Shown here in pieces: positions 1 to 8,161 of a stretch of DNA of 64,000 nucleotides. The stretch is taken from assembly GCF_000381005.1 (NCBI RefSeq), contig NZ_KB908380.1, forward strand, positions 124,001 to 188,000, written 5' to 3'. The stretch comes from Selenomonas bovis DSM 23594. Lineage in GTDB: Bacteria; Bacillota; Negativicutes; Selenomonadales; Selenomonadaceae. A model generated the notes under the pieces. It was not told where the DNA came from. It did not search any database and was given only the letters and a program-made list of their open reading frames with translations. A program made the position numbers and the translations under genes. Each line of letters begins with the position of its first letter. The stretch's first letter is position 1.

Positions 1-353
1 CTGAGGTCGCCGCTCTCGATGGCGTCCTTCGCCGCCTGAACCTCGGCTCTCTTGTCATCGTAGAGCATGGCTTCCATATCCTTCGTGATCGGCGTCTCCA
101 CTTTCAGCTGGAACTTGCCGCTCGCCAGGATATCGTTCATGAGATACTCCGTGATGCGCTGGTCAGAGCCCATTTTCTTGAACCGCGTGTCATCCGTGAA
201 CTGCATCACCACGCATTTCGGCGTCGGCTTCGCCTGTGCCTTTGCCGTCGCAGTTTCCTGCGGCGCCGCCTGCGCTGCGAGCGGCAGGCATATCGCGCAA
301 CATCCCATGAGGCATGCTGCCATGCCGCGCATCATCCATCTCCTGCTCTTCAT
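1..353 (-). CDS. Exported CsgG/LPP20-like protein, C-terminal part beyond the window edge
   Basis: Only the first ~117 codons lie in the window; the gene continues past position 1. The start is an ATG at 353 preceded by GAGGTGG, 10 bases after the upstream gene's stop. Residues 1-25 form a signal peptide (basic start, hydrophobic core, LAAQA-type cleavage region). The mature part begins VVMQFTDDTR and has a segment like the nucleotide-free core of CsgG/FlgT-type periplasmic proteins. That family assignment is by eye and weak. It is the last visible gene of a leftward cluster of exported proteins, so a shared envelope or appendage role is likely but unproven. Confidence 0.6.
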   Translation of the reverse strand, partial: MKSRRWMMRGMAACLMGCCAICLPLAAQAAPQETATAKAQAKPTPKCVVMQFTDDTRFKKMGSDQRITEYLMNDILASGKFQLKVETPITKDMEAMLYDDKRAEVQAAKDAIESGDL

Positions 354-363
354 CTGCGCCACC

Positions 364-1152
364 TCATTTCTTCGCCTTGATGCCCTGCGGCAGGGAGAGA
401 AGCGTCTCATCCGGCTGTCCGCTGAACTCATCGATCTTCAGTACGCACTTCCAGCCCACCAGCTCGCCCTTGTCATTCCGCGTATAGGAAACAGAGGCGA
501 TTTTCGTCAGCTGCCCATCCTTGAAGTAATAGCGGATGGCCTCCAATCCCTGCGCGCTGCTCGCCCGGTAATCCTCGAAGGAGAGGCCGCTGTCGAGCGT
601 GCCGTCGTCGACGAACGCATAGGACGGCATCCCCTCCGGCTTATCCTTTGCGGGCAGCATCGCCGTGAGCAGATGCGAGACGCTCTTCGTCCCGAAATCC
701 TCCCCGTAGAGGAGGTCTTTCTCCTCCCGGTAGGGCTTGGCCGCAAGTTCCCGCGCCTTTGCGCCATTGCTGTCCAGATAGGTAATCTTTTTCTTCTTGC
801 TCACCGTGCGCGCAAAGCGATAGGCATCCTTTCCCTTGCGGAGGTGCGAACTGCCGTAGTCGCCATAGTCCACATCGATGTAGCTCTCCGTTCCCTTGAG
901 CACAACCGTGCCATGATACGGCTGGTTGACGAACCGCTGCGGCTGCTTGCTCTGGTACCCGTACTCCATGCTCACAAGGCCGCGCGCGTGCACGAGTTCC
1001 CCTGGCGTGATGTTCTCATAACGGATCGTGCAGTTCCGCTCCGACAGCATATTGCTGTAGCGATCCAGCTGGTACGCCGCCGCTGATGGCAGGGCGATGC
1101 CCAGGGCGGCGAGCCCCACCAGGGCCGCGCGGACGATCTTACTTTTTCTCAT
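364..1152 (-). CDS. Exported protein of unknown function, LolA-like C-terminus
   Basis: This 262-residue protein starts with a clear signal peptide (MRKSKIVRAALVGLAALG, Ala-rich cleavage site near residue 26). The rest is soluble, rich in Tyr, Lys and Asp. The end, with DETLLSLPQGIKAKK, resembles outer-membrane lipoprotein-sorting or LolA-like beta-structures; this is a weak resemblance. Its ATG overlaps the 3' end of the preceding gene by 14 bases, so the two are probably translationally coupled. The next gene follows after 10 bases. I do not recognise a specific function. Confidence 0.65.
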   Translation of the reverse strand: MRKSKIVRAALVGLAALGIALPSAAAYQLDRYSNMLSERNCTIRYENITPGELVHARGLVSMEYGYQSKQPQRFVNQPYHGTVVLKGTESYIDVDYGDYGSSHLRKGKDAYRFARTVSKKKKITYLDSNGAKARELAAKPYREEKDLLYGEDFGTKSVSHLLTAMLPAKDKPEGMPSYAFVDDGTLDSGLSFEDYRASSAQGLEAIRYYFKDGQLTKIASVSYTRNDKGELVGWKCVLKIDEFSGQPDETLLSLPQGIKAKK

Positions 1153-1621
1153 CCTTCGTTCCTCCCATCGGGCCGAGATACCGCGGCTGCTTCATGAGTT
1201 CCTCGATGCCGCCGTCATTCGCCGCGTAGACCGGCACCTCTTCAGCCGGCTCGTCCATATGTGTGCCGAGATCGCCCGTCAGGCTCTGGATATCGAGCGT
1301 CTCAAGATGTGTTTCCTGCCCGTTCCGCAGCAAATATTCCTCGATGGCCACGAGTTTCCCATTCTCGTACAAGGCGTCATAAGCCAGCTGGCCAGCGACT
1401 GTCTGCGCCTGCGTCATGATGTCCTCCAGATAGCGGTCGCAGTCATACGACTTCCCAGCCACCGTCTTGACCGAGCTTGCCGCGAAGACCGGATGCCGCT
1501 CGCTCGGTGCATGACGCGTCCACGCATCCTGCCAGGCAAAGATGGAAAGCTCCTGCGGCAGGGCGAGCTTCTTCCGCGCCTCCGGCCACTTTTCTGTCGG
1601 ATCAATGGCGCTGCTCTCCAC
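1139..1621 (-). CDS. Hypothetical protein, probably missing its N-terminus
   Basis: The frame is open as 160 residues from a GTG at 1621, but no ribosome binding site precedes that codon. The same frame stays open upstream (about 1622-1690) and reads sensible protein there (QFFQTGKGKLTARVLPVADV). It has no ATG and no signal peptide, although its neighbours are exported. The simplest reading is that a deletion joined the 3' end of the FlgT-like pseudogene to this gene and removed its true start. The C-terminus (PAEEVPVYAANDGG...) matches no family I know. The gene overlaps the next one by 14 bases. Confidence 0.45.
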   Translation of the reverse strand: MESSAIDPTEKWPEARKKLALPQELSIFAWQDAWTRHAPSERHPVFAASSVKTVAGKSYDCDRYLEDIMTQAQTVAGQLAYDALYENGKLVAIEEYLLRNGQETHLETLDIQSLTGDLGTHMDEPAEEVPVYAANDGGIEELMKQPRYLGPMGGTKDEKK

Positions 1622-1647
1622 ATCCGCGACCGGCAGAACGCGTGCGG

Positions 1648-2403
1648 TCAGTTTGCCCTTTCCAGTCTGGAAAAACTGGGCGTCGCCGCCACATGGCGGA
1701 ACCGCTGCTCGAGCTGCTCGGCGGCAGCGGCAGCTGCCTGCTGCCGCGCGAGATTCGCGGCAATGCCGCCGTCATTCTCGACGCCCTGCCCCGTCGCCTG
1801 GAATGTGCCGAGCACCTGCCCCGTCGCGTAATCGACGATGCGCATGGAGAGATCCGCGCGCGCGGAGCTGACAGCGGACATCTCCCTATAGCCTCTGCCA
1901 TCCGAGATCTGCACAGGGTAGTCATGCGTATCGCAGCGCCCGAGCACGAGATAGTCGAGCGCGGTATCCCGCGCATCGCCATCCCATTGCGGCGCACCGC
2001 CCTGCACAGTACCCGCGAGCCGCACGGAGCCCGCGATGCTCGCCGTCTGCCCCGCATCCATGACATGATGGAATCACATATCGATGAGACGCTCCGAGAG
2101 CGCGCCTTCCACGATGGCATCCCGAGCGTCCGCCTCCTGCGCGCGGGAGAGAATCTCCGTATGCGTCACATAGCCCTGCGACTGCGCGTAGATCTCATCG
2201 AGCTGCGTCTGGCCATCCGCGACGAGCGTCCGCGACGACAGATAGGTGCCTGCCGCCTGCTCGACTGCATTGCGCACAGCGTCCCGCTGCGCCGCCGCCT
2301 CATCCGCGCCGACGCCGTCCACGACGACCGACTGTGCCCCCGCGGATCCAAGCCAGCAGGCAAACAGGACGCTCAGCGCCAGACATATCTTCTTCCTCAT
2401 CAT
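1648..2403 (-). pseudogene. FlgT-like exported protein interrupted by an in-frame TGA
   Basis: The start is ATG-ATG at 2403 with an AGAGGAAG site upstream and a signal peptide ending in GSAGA. Residues ~25-80 look like the N-terminal domain of FlgT/LPP20-type proteins (VVVDGVGADEAAAQRDAVRN, then a YVTH segment). At 2074-2076 a TGA interrupts the motif ALSERLIDM-stop-FHHVMDAGQ, where FlgT-like proteins usually have Gly-Phe; GGA to TGA is one base. The same frame continues for 137 residues to 1648 with the expected second domain (LDYLVLGR, DYATGQVLGTF). Restart at the ATG at 2061 is possible. It is either a nonsense pseudogene or a split gene. Confidence 0.6.
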
Positions 2404-2441
2404 GCTTTTTCTTCCTCTATCCTTGTACTCTTTCATTCCTG

Positions 2442-3017
2442 CTAAAACCGCACTGCCGCTAGCTTCACATGCGTCTCCTGACCCGCCCGAACCTCGATTT
2501 TCTGCACGAGACAATTGCGGATGCCGACGAGGCGGAACTCGAACTCATCGAGGCGCGGCAGACGAGCGAAAAGTTCCTCTCGCGCCGCGCGTTCCGCCGC
2601 GCCCTCATCGAACGGCTTGCCGAAAGGATCAAGCGTCATGAGATAGTAACGGCCGGGCGGTATCTCCTCGAACCTATACGCGCCCTTCGCGTCGGCGTGC
2701 GTGCGGTAGATGGGCGCGCCCGCGGGAATCTCCTGCCGTTCATAGAGCGCGTCGATCGCCTCATCAGAAAGCTTGGAGAAAGCGAAGTCCTCGCGGATGA
2801 GCCAGATATCCGCCCTCTGCTGCGGCTTCGTGTTTTTCGGGGCCGCGACGTCCCAGCTCACCGTTCCCGTCGAGAGCATCTCGTCGGAGCGGATCTGCAT
2901 CGCGCGCTCCGTACCTTTCGTATGCGTCGTTCCCGTCACGCTGCCGCCCTGCGCCGCCTGCGCGGCGGGCGCGGACAATGCAAGCAGCAGCGCGGCGAGC
3001 AGACAGATCTTTTTCAT
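2442..3017 (-). CDS. Exported protein with carboxypeptidase-regulatory-like fold
   Basis: The 191-residue protein starts at the ATG at 3017 (MKKICLLAALLLALS), chosen because of a strong GGAAAGGAG site and a signal peptide. The middle contains a segment with DAKGAYRFEEIPPGRYYLM (around residues 105-125). That pattern is typical of carboxypeptidase-regulatory or prealbumin-like beta-sandwich domains found on surface and periplasmic proteins. It is the first gene of the leftward exported-protein cluster. Its 5' leader holds a terminator and one copy of the repeat described at 3032-3192. A structural role in the envelope is likely; no enzyme motif is visible. Confidence 0.65.
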   Translation of the reverse strand: MKKICLLAALLLALSAPAAQAAQGGSVTGTTHTKGTERAMQIRSDEMLSTGTVSWDVAAPKNTKPQQRADIWLIREDFAFSKLSDEAIDALYERQEIPAGAPIYRTHADAKGAYRFEEIPPGRYYLMTLDPFGKPFDEGAAERAAREELFARLPRLDEFEFRLVGIRNCLVQKIEVRAGQETHVKLAAVRF

Positions 3018-3031
3018 AAATACGCGCTCCT

Positions 3032-3192
3032 TTCCCGCTGCCCGATGGATCCAGCATGTTTCAAGCAACTGTCTACATAGTTCGCCCTTTAGAAAAGAAA
3101 CTCCTTCCCATCGCCAGCAAAAAAAGAGGCATTCGCCTCTCAGAATCATCAGCCATTAGTATTCTTACTTCTCGACAACATCTTTCATTTTT
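3032..3192 (-). repeat. Copy 1 of a pucR-tail/terminator/leader repeat
   Basis: Read on the minus strand this holds, in order: seven codons like the end of the PucR gene (MKDVVEK-stop against MKDIVEKQE-stop), a GAGGC terminator, and an ~85-base stretch shared with 4929-5013 that contains GGGCGAACTATG, AGTTGC and ATCGGGCAGCGGGAA. The leader can form two adjacent hairpins (GGC-AACT with AGTTGC, and TGC with GCA). It leads directly into the ribosome binding site of the gene at 3017. Confidence 0.6.
3119..3139 (-). terminator. Rho-independent terminator
   Basis: On the minus strand GAGGC-gaat-GCCTC is followed by seven T residues. It lies just after a pucR-like 3' remnant and about 100 bases before the exported gene starting at 3017, so it ends whatever transcript once came from the right. 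Confidence 0.6.
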
Positions 3193-3199
3193 AAAGGCG

Positions 3200-4739
3200 G
3201 ATTGTATAATCAATTTGAACACCTAAAAATCCACAGCGGCCTGTGGTAGAATGCAGTAGAACGAATCGCATCTACGAAGGAGGCCGCTATGGATCGTCTA
3301 CAGTCTACCACTGATATGCCCCGCAGGAAATGGGCGCACCTGACATTTGCGGAACGCGTCATCATACAGACCCGTCGGAAGGACAAGTGGTCGCTTCGGA
3401 GGATTGCCCGCGAGCTTGGCTGCGCTGTCAACACCGTACGAAACGAAGTGCGGTGAGGCAATGTCCTCCTCTACAACGGCAAGGTGGAACGCTACCGTGC
3501 TGAGGACGGACAGGCGGCCTACGATGCGAACCGCAAGAACTGCGGACGCAAGTGCGATGCTCTCCGCAAGGGACGATTCCTCGACTATGTCGACAAGAGA
3601 TTCCAGGAAAATCACTGGTCGCTCGATGCCTGCGTCGGCCGTGCTCTCGCCGAAGGTCTCTTCGGACGCGAGGACATTGTCTGCACCAAGACCCTATACA
3701 ACTACGTCACCATGGGCTTCTCGGGAAGATCAAGAGCATCGACCTCCCTCTGCGCGTCAGGCGCAAGAACAAGAAGAAGCATACGCAGGAGCGTAAGAAG
3801 AAGCTGGGACGCAGCATCGAGGAACGCGATCCTTCTATCGAAGAGCGGCAGGAGTTCGGGCACTGGGAGTGCGACCTGGTGCTCGGCGCACGATCGAAGG
3901 ACGAGGTGCTCCTGACCCTGGTCGAACGGAAGACCCGCAGAGCCATACTCCGGAAGCTCCGCAACAAGGAGAGCACCACCGTCCTCGAAGCTTTCCGCAA
4001 GCTCCGGCAGGAAGAGATGTTCAAGGACTGCTTCAATCAGGTGTTCCGGACACTCACCACCGACAACGGCAGCGAGTTCGCACGCCTCTCCGAACTGGAA
4101 GAGATGAACGCCGTGCGCGTGTACTACGCTCATCCCTATTGCTCCTGCGAGAAGGGGACGAACGAGAACCACAACGGGCTGTTCCGCCGCTTCCTCCCAA
4201 AGGGAAAGCGGATGGAGGACTATCCGGCTGGGCACATCGCTCGTGTCGAGGAATGGGCGAACACCCTTCCGAGAAAGATCCTCGGCTACAGCGCCCCGGA
4301 AGAGTGCTTTGAAAAAGATGTCTACCTGTGCAGCGAAGGCCGCAAGCTGGTGGTCAGCGGCATCCGTCATGCAAAAAGCCGGACTGGTTTTGTCAGCGAG
4401 AAGACCTGCTACACCTGCAAAAGCTGCAAGGACTGCCCGCGCAAGGCGGACTGCATCCATGGCAACCACAGCAAGCAGCCGCTTGATGAGCGCACGAAAC
4501 ATTTCGAGGTGGCCAAGGTTTTCCAGCAGGAACGGCAAGAAGACCTGGCGCGTATCACGAGCGAACATGGCATTGAGGTGCGTGTCAACCGCAGCATCCA
4601 AGCAGAGGGAGCTTTTGCCGATGTCAAGGCTGACAGGAACTACCGTCGTTTCCTGACAAAAGGGCATGTCAACGTAGAGGCAGAAACCATCCTGCTGGCA
4701 ATGGCACATAACATTTTTAAGGAACCGCTGATTAAATGA
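3200..4739 (+). mobile_element. Degraded chimeric insertion sequence, IS30 front and IS1182 back
   Basis: The region carries a transposase frame whose first part matches IS30-family transposases and whose last ~140 residues match the C-terminal domain of IS1182-family (DDE_Tnp_1_6) transposases. The switch is near 4320. No terminal inverted repeats could be fixed with confidence: the left end is somewhere near 3195-3230, and the right end coincides with a MITE at 4721. A stop codon and a frameshift make it inactive as written. It sits between two direct copies of a pucR-tail repeat. Confidence 0.6.
3289..4739 (+). pseudogene. Chimeric IS30/IS1182-type transposase, stop and frameshift
   Basis: The ATG at 3289 has AAGGAGG upstream. 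The N-terminus is an IS30 helix-turn-helix (FAERVIIQTRRKDKWSLRRIARELG). A TGA at 3454-3456 breaks the usual RRG motif; CGA to TGA is a transition. Near 3714-3718 a one-base loss shifts the frame (YVTMG, then LLGKIKSIDLPL). The IS30 catalytic residues are all present: Asp in GHWECDLV, Asp in LTTDNGSEF, Glu in CEKGTNENHNG. After LGYSAPEECFEKD the protein changes to an IS1182-type tail (CYTCKSCKDCPRKADC, then EGAFADVKADRNYRRF). The last residues EPLIK and the stop come from the adjoining MITE. Confidence 0.8.
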
Positions 4740-4897
4740 GGTGCTCCGGATTTGCGCGGATGCGCTGTATCTCTCTAGGAGACAAACCGGAGGCGTAGCG
4801 GCAAAACGCTCCATCGCGTTTTGTGCTGAGGATTGTAGGGCGACTGGAGGACAACGCAGACGCGTGAAGACGGAGTGCCGAATTAATCAGTGGTTCC
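4721..4897. repeat. MITE-like element, copy A
   Basis: The ends are inverted repeats: GGAACCGCTGATTAA at 4721-4735 and its near-complement TTAATCAGTGGTTCC at 4883-4897. The interior (gaggtgctccgg... gaagacggagtgc) matches copy B at 35200-35360 in the opposite orientation. The element is 177 bases, has no coding capacity of its own, and supplies the last codons and stop of the transposase remnant. Confidence 0.7.
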
Positions 4898-4928
4898 TCA
4901 AAGCGCCTGCCTCGGCGAGCAGGCGATC

Positions 4929-5113
4929 TTCCCGCTGCCCGATACTTCCGGCATTTTTCAGGCAACTACTTGCATAGTTCGCCCTGCGGAAAGGGAAATC
5001 CTTCCCGTTGACGACAAATAAAAAAGAGGCTCCCGCCCCTTCTGTCATTCAGCAGCACCACTATCAGCAAACAGCATCATTCCTGTTTCTCGACAATGTC
5101 TTTCATCTTGAAG
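4929..5113 (-). repeat. Copy 2 of the pucR-tail/terminator/leader repeat
   Basis: On the minus strand this runs from the last codons of the intact pucR gene through its terminator into a leader-like stretch (GGGAAGGATTTCC, GGGCGAACTATG, AGTTGCC, ATCGGGCAGCGGGAA) clearly related to 3032-3192. Here no gene follows; the stretch ends near the MITE at 4897. Differences between the copies partly keep the two predicted hairpins (GCC against GCT opposite GGC). Confidence 0.6.
5020..5041 (-). terminator. Terminator of the pucR-type gene
   Basis: On the minus strand AGGGGC-ggga-GCCTCT is followed by TTTTTTA, 36 bases after the stop codon of the regulator. Confidence 0.65.
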
Positions 5114-6261
5114 TAATCACCAACGTAATACGCGAGCATGTAGTCGAAGCAGACGACGGCGTCGTCGAAGTCCGCGCCGGTGATTTCCTTGATCTTGTTG
5201 ATGCGGTAGCTCACGGTGTTGCGGTGCGCGTACATGGCGCGCGCCGTCTCCTGCAGGCTGTTCATGTGGAAGAGATAGTAGCGCAGCGTCGGCGCGAGCT
5301 GCGCGTTGTGCTGCTCATCGTAGCGGAGAAGCGGCACGAGCAGCGACTCGTAGAGCTTGCGCAGCGTGCGCATGTCCTTGAGCGCGAAAAAGACGCTGTA
5401 GACGCCGATGTCGTCGAACTGCATGACCGGCTTTTCCGTGAGGCGCGCGACCTCGAGCGCCGCCTCCGCCTGCTGGTAGGCCTCCGTGAGCCCCGCGTAC
5501 TCCATGTGGATCTGGCTCTCGCCGCAGAACTGCGGCGCGGCCTCCTTCGGCAGGGCCGCGAGCAGTTTCTCCGAGACCGCGAAACTCTCCTCCGGGTTCT
5601 TGTGGAAGATGATGAGCAGCAGATAATTCTGCTGGAAGAAGAGCAGATACGGACGGCGCAGATGGTTGAGCATGCGTTTCCAGCTCGCGACGATGAATTG
5701 CTTCTCGCTTTCCTGGATGGTCTCCCGGCGCAACTCGTAGAGCTTGAGCCGGAACGCCGTATGCGGATACATGCCGCCGCTCAGCGCCTGCAGGTAGTCG
5801 TCTTTCTGGCAGCTCGAGGAGATGACGCCGCGCACGAGCATCTCGAAGTTCAGCTGGTTCTGCTGCGCGAGCAGCAGGCGCTTGCCGTAGTCCTGCACGA
5901 TGTCGGCGAAGCGGATGTGCCAGGGGATCGTGAAGAGCGCGAAATCCTTCTGCGCGCAGTACGCGAGCACGTTTTCGGAGATGTCCTGCTCCGTCAGATA
6001 TTTGCCGATGTTGAGGATGAGGCCGCTCGCGCGGTAGCGCACGAGCTGCTCGATGAACGCTTGCAGCCACCCCTCCCGGCGCTCGCACATGAGCCCCGTC
6101 GTGATGACGAGCTCGCCGCCGCGCAGGAATTTGACCGTGTCGATGTCCTCGCAAAGCTGCACCCACGAGCATTCCCGCGTGAGCCCGGAGTCGCCTGTGA
6201 GCTTGTGGATCTGATATGTTTTCGCCGTTTCCTGGTAAATCTTCTGAATCTGTAACGACAA
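5077..6261 (-). CDS. PucR-family transcriptional regulator
   Basis: The likely start is a TTG at 6261 (SLQIQKIYQ...) because GGGGAGGTGA lies 7 bases before it; an upstream ATG at 6300 has no such site. That gives 394 residues. The N-terminal PucR domain has the family's LTGDSGLTREC..VQ pattern (residues ~20-150). The C-terminus (~340-390) is the PucR-type helix-turn-helix: SLQETARAMYAHRNTVSYRINKI is the family hallmark. Family members respond to metabolites and control catabolic genes. It lies downstream of, and in the same direction as, the permease and Etf-linked oxidation operon and is the obvious candidate to control them; that is inference. Confidence 0.85.
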   Translation of the reverse strand: MSLQIQKIYQETAKTYQIHKLTGDSGLTRECSWVQLCEDIDTVKFLRGGELVITTGLMCERREGWLQAFIEQLVRYRASGLILNIGKYLTEQDISENVLAYCAQKDFALFTIPWHIRFADIVQDYGKRLLLAQQNQLNFEMLVRGVISSSCQKDDYLQALSGGMYPHTAFRLKLYELRRETIQESEKQFIVASWKRMLNHLRRPYLLFFQQNYLLLIIFHKNPEESFAVSEKLLAALPKEAAPQFCGESQIHMEYAGLTEAYQQAEAALEVARLTEKPVMQFDDIGVYSVFFALKDMRTLRKLYESLLVPLLRYDEQHNAQLAPTLRYYLFHMNSLQETARAMYAHRNTVSYRINKIKEITGADFDDAVVCFDYMLAYYVGDYFKMKDIVEKQE

Positions 6262-6406
6262 GAAGCTCACCTCCCCGAAAAACCATCCTGCTGTCCGCAT
6301 ATCAAAAATCAGCCATCGGACGCACGACTTTCACACGCAATAACGCACGGAATAGGCACAGCCCTCAAGAGAGGGGCGATGTGCCTATGAAATCGTGCCT
6401 GCCCTG

Positions 6407-8038
6407 TCAGCTGAACAGGTGATAGAAGCCGAGCACCGTGCAGACGCCGCAGAGGATCGCGAAATAGGGAAGCATGCCGCACTTCTTGAGCGCGGCGCCG
6501 TTCTCCTCCGCCTCGAGCGTGCTCGCGGGGAAGACGCCTTTGTCCTGGATGTAATGGCGGAAGCAGAAGACGGGCAGGATCATCGCGCAGATGATGAGGC
6601 CGATGACGATGTTCGTCGTGCTGATCTTCGCTGCGGCAACGCCGAGGAACGCGAGATTGCAGAAGCTCAGAAGCACGTTGAAGCCGAGAAGCACGGTCGG
6701 CGCGCGGAACGGACGCAGGGCGTCGGCGCGGTCGATGCGATGAATCCAGCCGGACTGGAGATTGAGCCAGTTGAAGAGGATGTAGCCGCAGTTCGAGGCG
6801 AGGAGCACGACCATATAGTCAGACATCATGAGCAGGATGAGATTGAACGAGAGATCCGTGAGCATCGCGTAGATCGGCGAGCCGTGCTTGTTGACCTTCG
6901 TGAGGTAGCGCGGCAGCCAGCCGTCGACGCTCGCCTGATAGAGCGTGCGAGACGAGCCTGCCATCGACGTCATGACGGCGAGCGCGATGGAGAGCAAGAG
7001 CATGACGACGATGAAGTTCGTGAGCGTCGCGCCGCCGTGGAGCAGGTCGCCGAGCGCGCGGGCCACGCCCGAGCCGGCGACGATTTCCGGCGCGCGCAGC
7101 CCGTCGAGCCCGAGGGAGCCCTCGAAGACGAACGGCACGATGGAGAACATGAGGATGCAGAGCAGGCCGGAGAAGACGAGCGACTTGATGACATCCGTCT
7201 TCGGATGCTTGAACTCGCTCGTGTAGCAGACGCAGGTCTCGAACGCGTAGGTGGACCAGGCGGCGACATACATGCCGCTGAGGAAGATGCCGATCCCTTC
7301 AAAGTCCCAGGCGCCATTCAGCGGGACGAACGGCTGGAAGTTCGCCATATCGACGTCGCCCGCGAGGAGCGGCCCGACGGAGCAGAGCAGGAGCGGCAGC
7401 AGGCCGGCCATCGAGAGGATCATCGTGATCTTCGCGGCCTTCGAGATGCCGAAGTACTGCGCGGTGAAAATGCTGATGAGGATGAACGCTCCGAGGAAGA
7501 ATGTCGCGTTCAGCCGGAGCGTCAGACCGTCGATGGCCCAGCTGAGGTCGGCAATCGTGTACTGCCACGTCATGACGGCGGAGTCCGCCGGGAAGATGCT
7601 CGTGAGCAGGTAGCCTGCCATGAGCCCCGTGCCGATCGCGAGGATCGGCGTCCAGGCGATCCAGTTGCACCAGACGGAGAGCGGCGCGATGAACTTGCTG
7701 TACGGCAGCCAGCCGATGGAGCCGTAGACGGAGGCGCCGCCCGACTTATTCGGGAAGAGGCCGGAAATCTCGGCGTACGTGAACGCCTGGAAGAAGCCCA
7801 TCGTCACAGAGAGCGCCCAGATGAGGCAAGCCGGCGTACCAACCTGGTCAGCGAGGGCTCCGACGGAAAACAGCACGAGCGCGGGAACGCCGCTGGCGAT
7901 GAAGAAGACATCGATCCAGGAAAGCGACCGCTTCAGCGTGTTGACATGACCATGAATCGTTGATTCCACGGCAGGCGCACCAGCGGGAGAACCCACGGAT
8001 TCGCTCCCCACCGGTGGACGAAGTAGTAGATCACTCAT
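6407..8038 (-). CDS. APC-superfamily amino acid permease
   Basis: The start at 8038 (MSDLLLRPPVG) is preceded by GGAGGGC; it gives 543 residues. About twelve hydrophobic helices fill residues ~60-540. The N-terminal helix region (LSWIDVFFIASGVPALVLFSVG) is the usual APC entry, followed by FTYAEISGLFPNKSGGASVYG, the conserved loop of the family. It should be a proton-coupled or exchange transporter for an amino acid or amine. It lies between the PucR regulator and the Etf-linked oxidation operon, so it may import that operon's substrate. Its leader has a promoter and an early terminator. Confidence 0.85.
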   Translation of the reverse strand: MSDLLLRPPVGSESVGSPAGAPAVESTIHGHVNTLKRSLSWIDVFFIASGVPALVLFSVGALADQVGTPACLIWALSVTMGFFQAFTYAEISGLFPNKSGGASVYGSIGWLPYSKFIAPLSVWCNWIAWTPILAIGTGLMAGYLLTSIFPADSAVMTWQYTIADLSWAIDGLTLRLNATFFLGAFILISIFTAQYFGISKAAKITMILSMAGLLPLLLCSVGPLLAGDVDMANFQPFVPLNGAWDFEGIGIFLSGMYVAAWSTYAFETCVCYTSEFKHPKTDVIKSLVFSGLLCILMFSIVPFVFEGSLGLDGLRAPEIVAGSGVARALGDLLHGGATLTNFIVVMLLLSIALAVMTSMAGSSRTLYQASVDGWLPRYLTKVNKHGSPIYAMLTDLSFNLILLMMSDYMVVLLASNCGYILFNWLNLQSGWIHRIDRADALRPFRAPTVLLGFNVLLSFCNLAFLGVAAAKISTTNIVIGLIICAMILPVFCFRHYIQDKGVFPASTLEAEENGAALKKCGMLPYFAILCGVCTVLGFYHLFS

Positions 8039-8091
8039 GATAAAGCCCTCCAATCCCAAAAGAAAAATAAATGCGATACGAAGTTCTTGAG

Positions 8092-8132
8092 AAAACAAAA
8101 GGCCTCCATGGACCAACGGGTCCATGGAGGCC
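8092..8132 (-). terminator. Strong terminator in the permease leader
   Basis: A 14-base-pair perfect stem (GGCCTCCATGGACC and its complement, four-base loop) is followed on the minus strand by TTTTGTTTT. It lies ~25 bases after the likely transcription start and ~55 bases before the permease start codon, so it may act as an attenuator. It could also end the upstream Etf operon. Confidence 0.75.
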
Positions 8133-8161
8133 TCATCGCCTCATCTCTATCGTATGAATGA

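Noticed and set aside
2074-3456. Two in-frame TGA codons (2074 and 3454) as evidence for UGA recoding or selenocysteine
   Set aside because: Many genes here end in TGA and RF2 is encoded; the two sites fall where Gly and Arg are expected, not Cys or Sec, and both genes show other damage.
8039-8160. T-box riboswitch in the permease leader
   Set aside because: No T-box consensus, specifier hairpin or antiterminator bulge could be found; the leader is too short.
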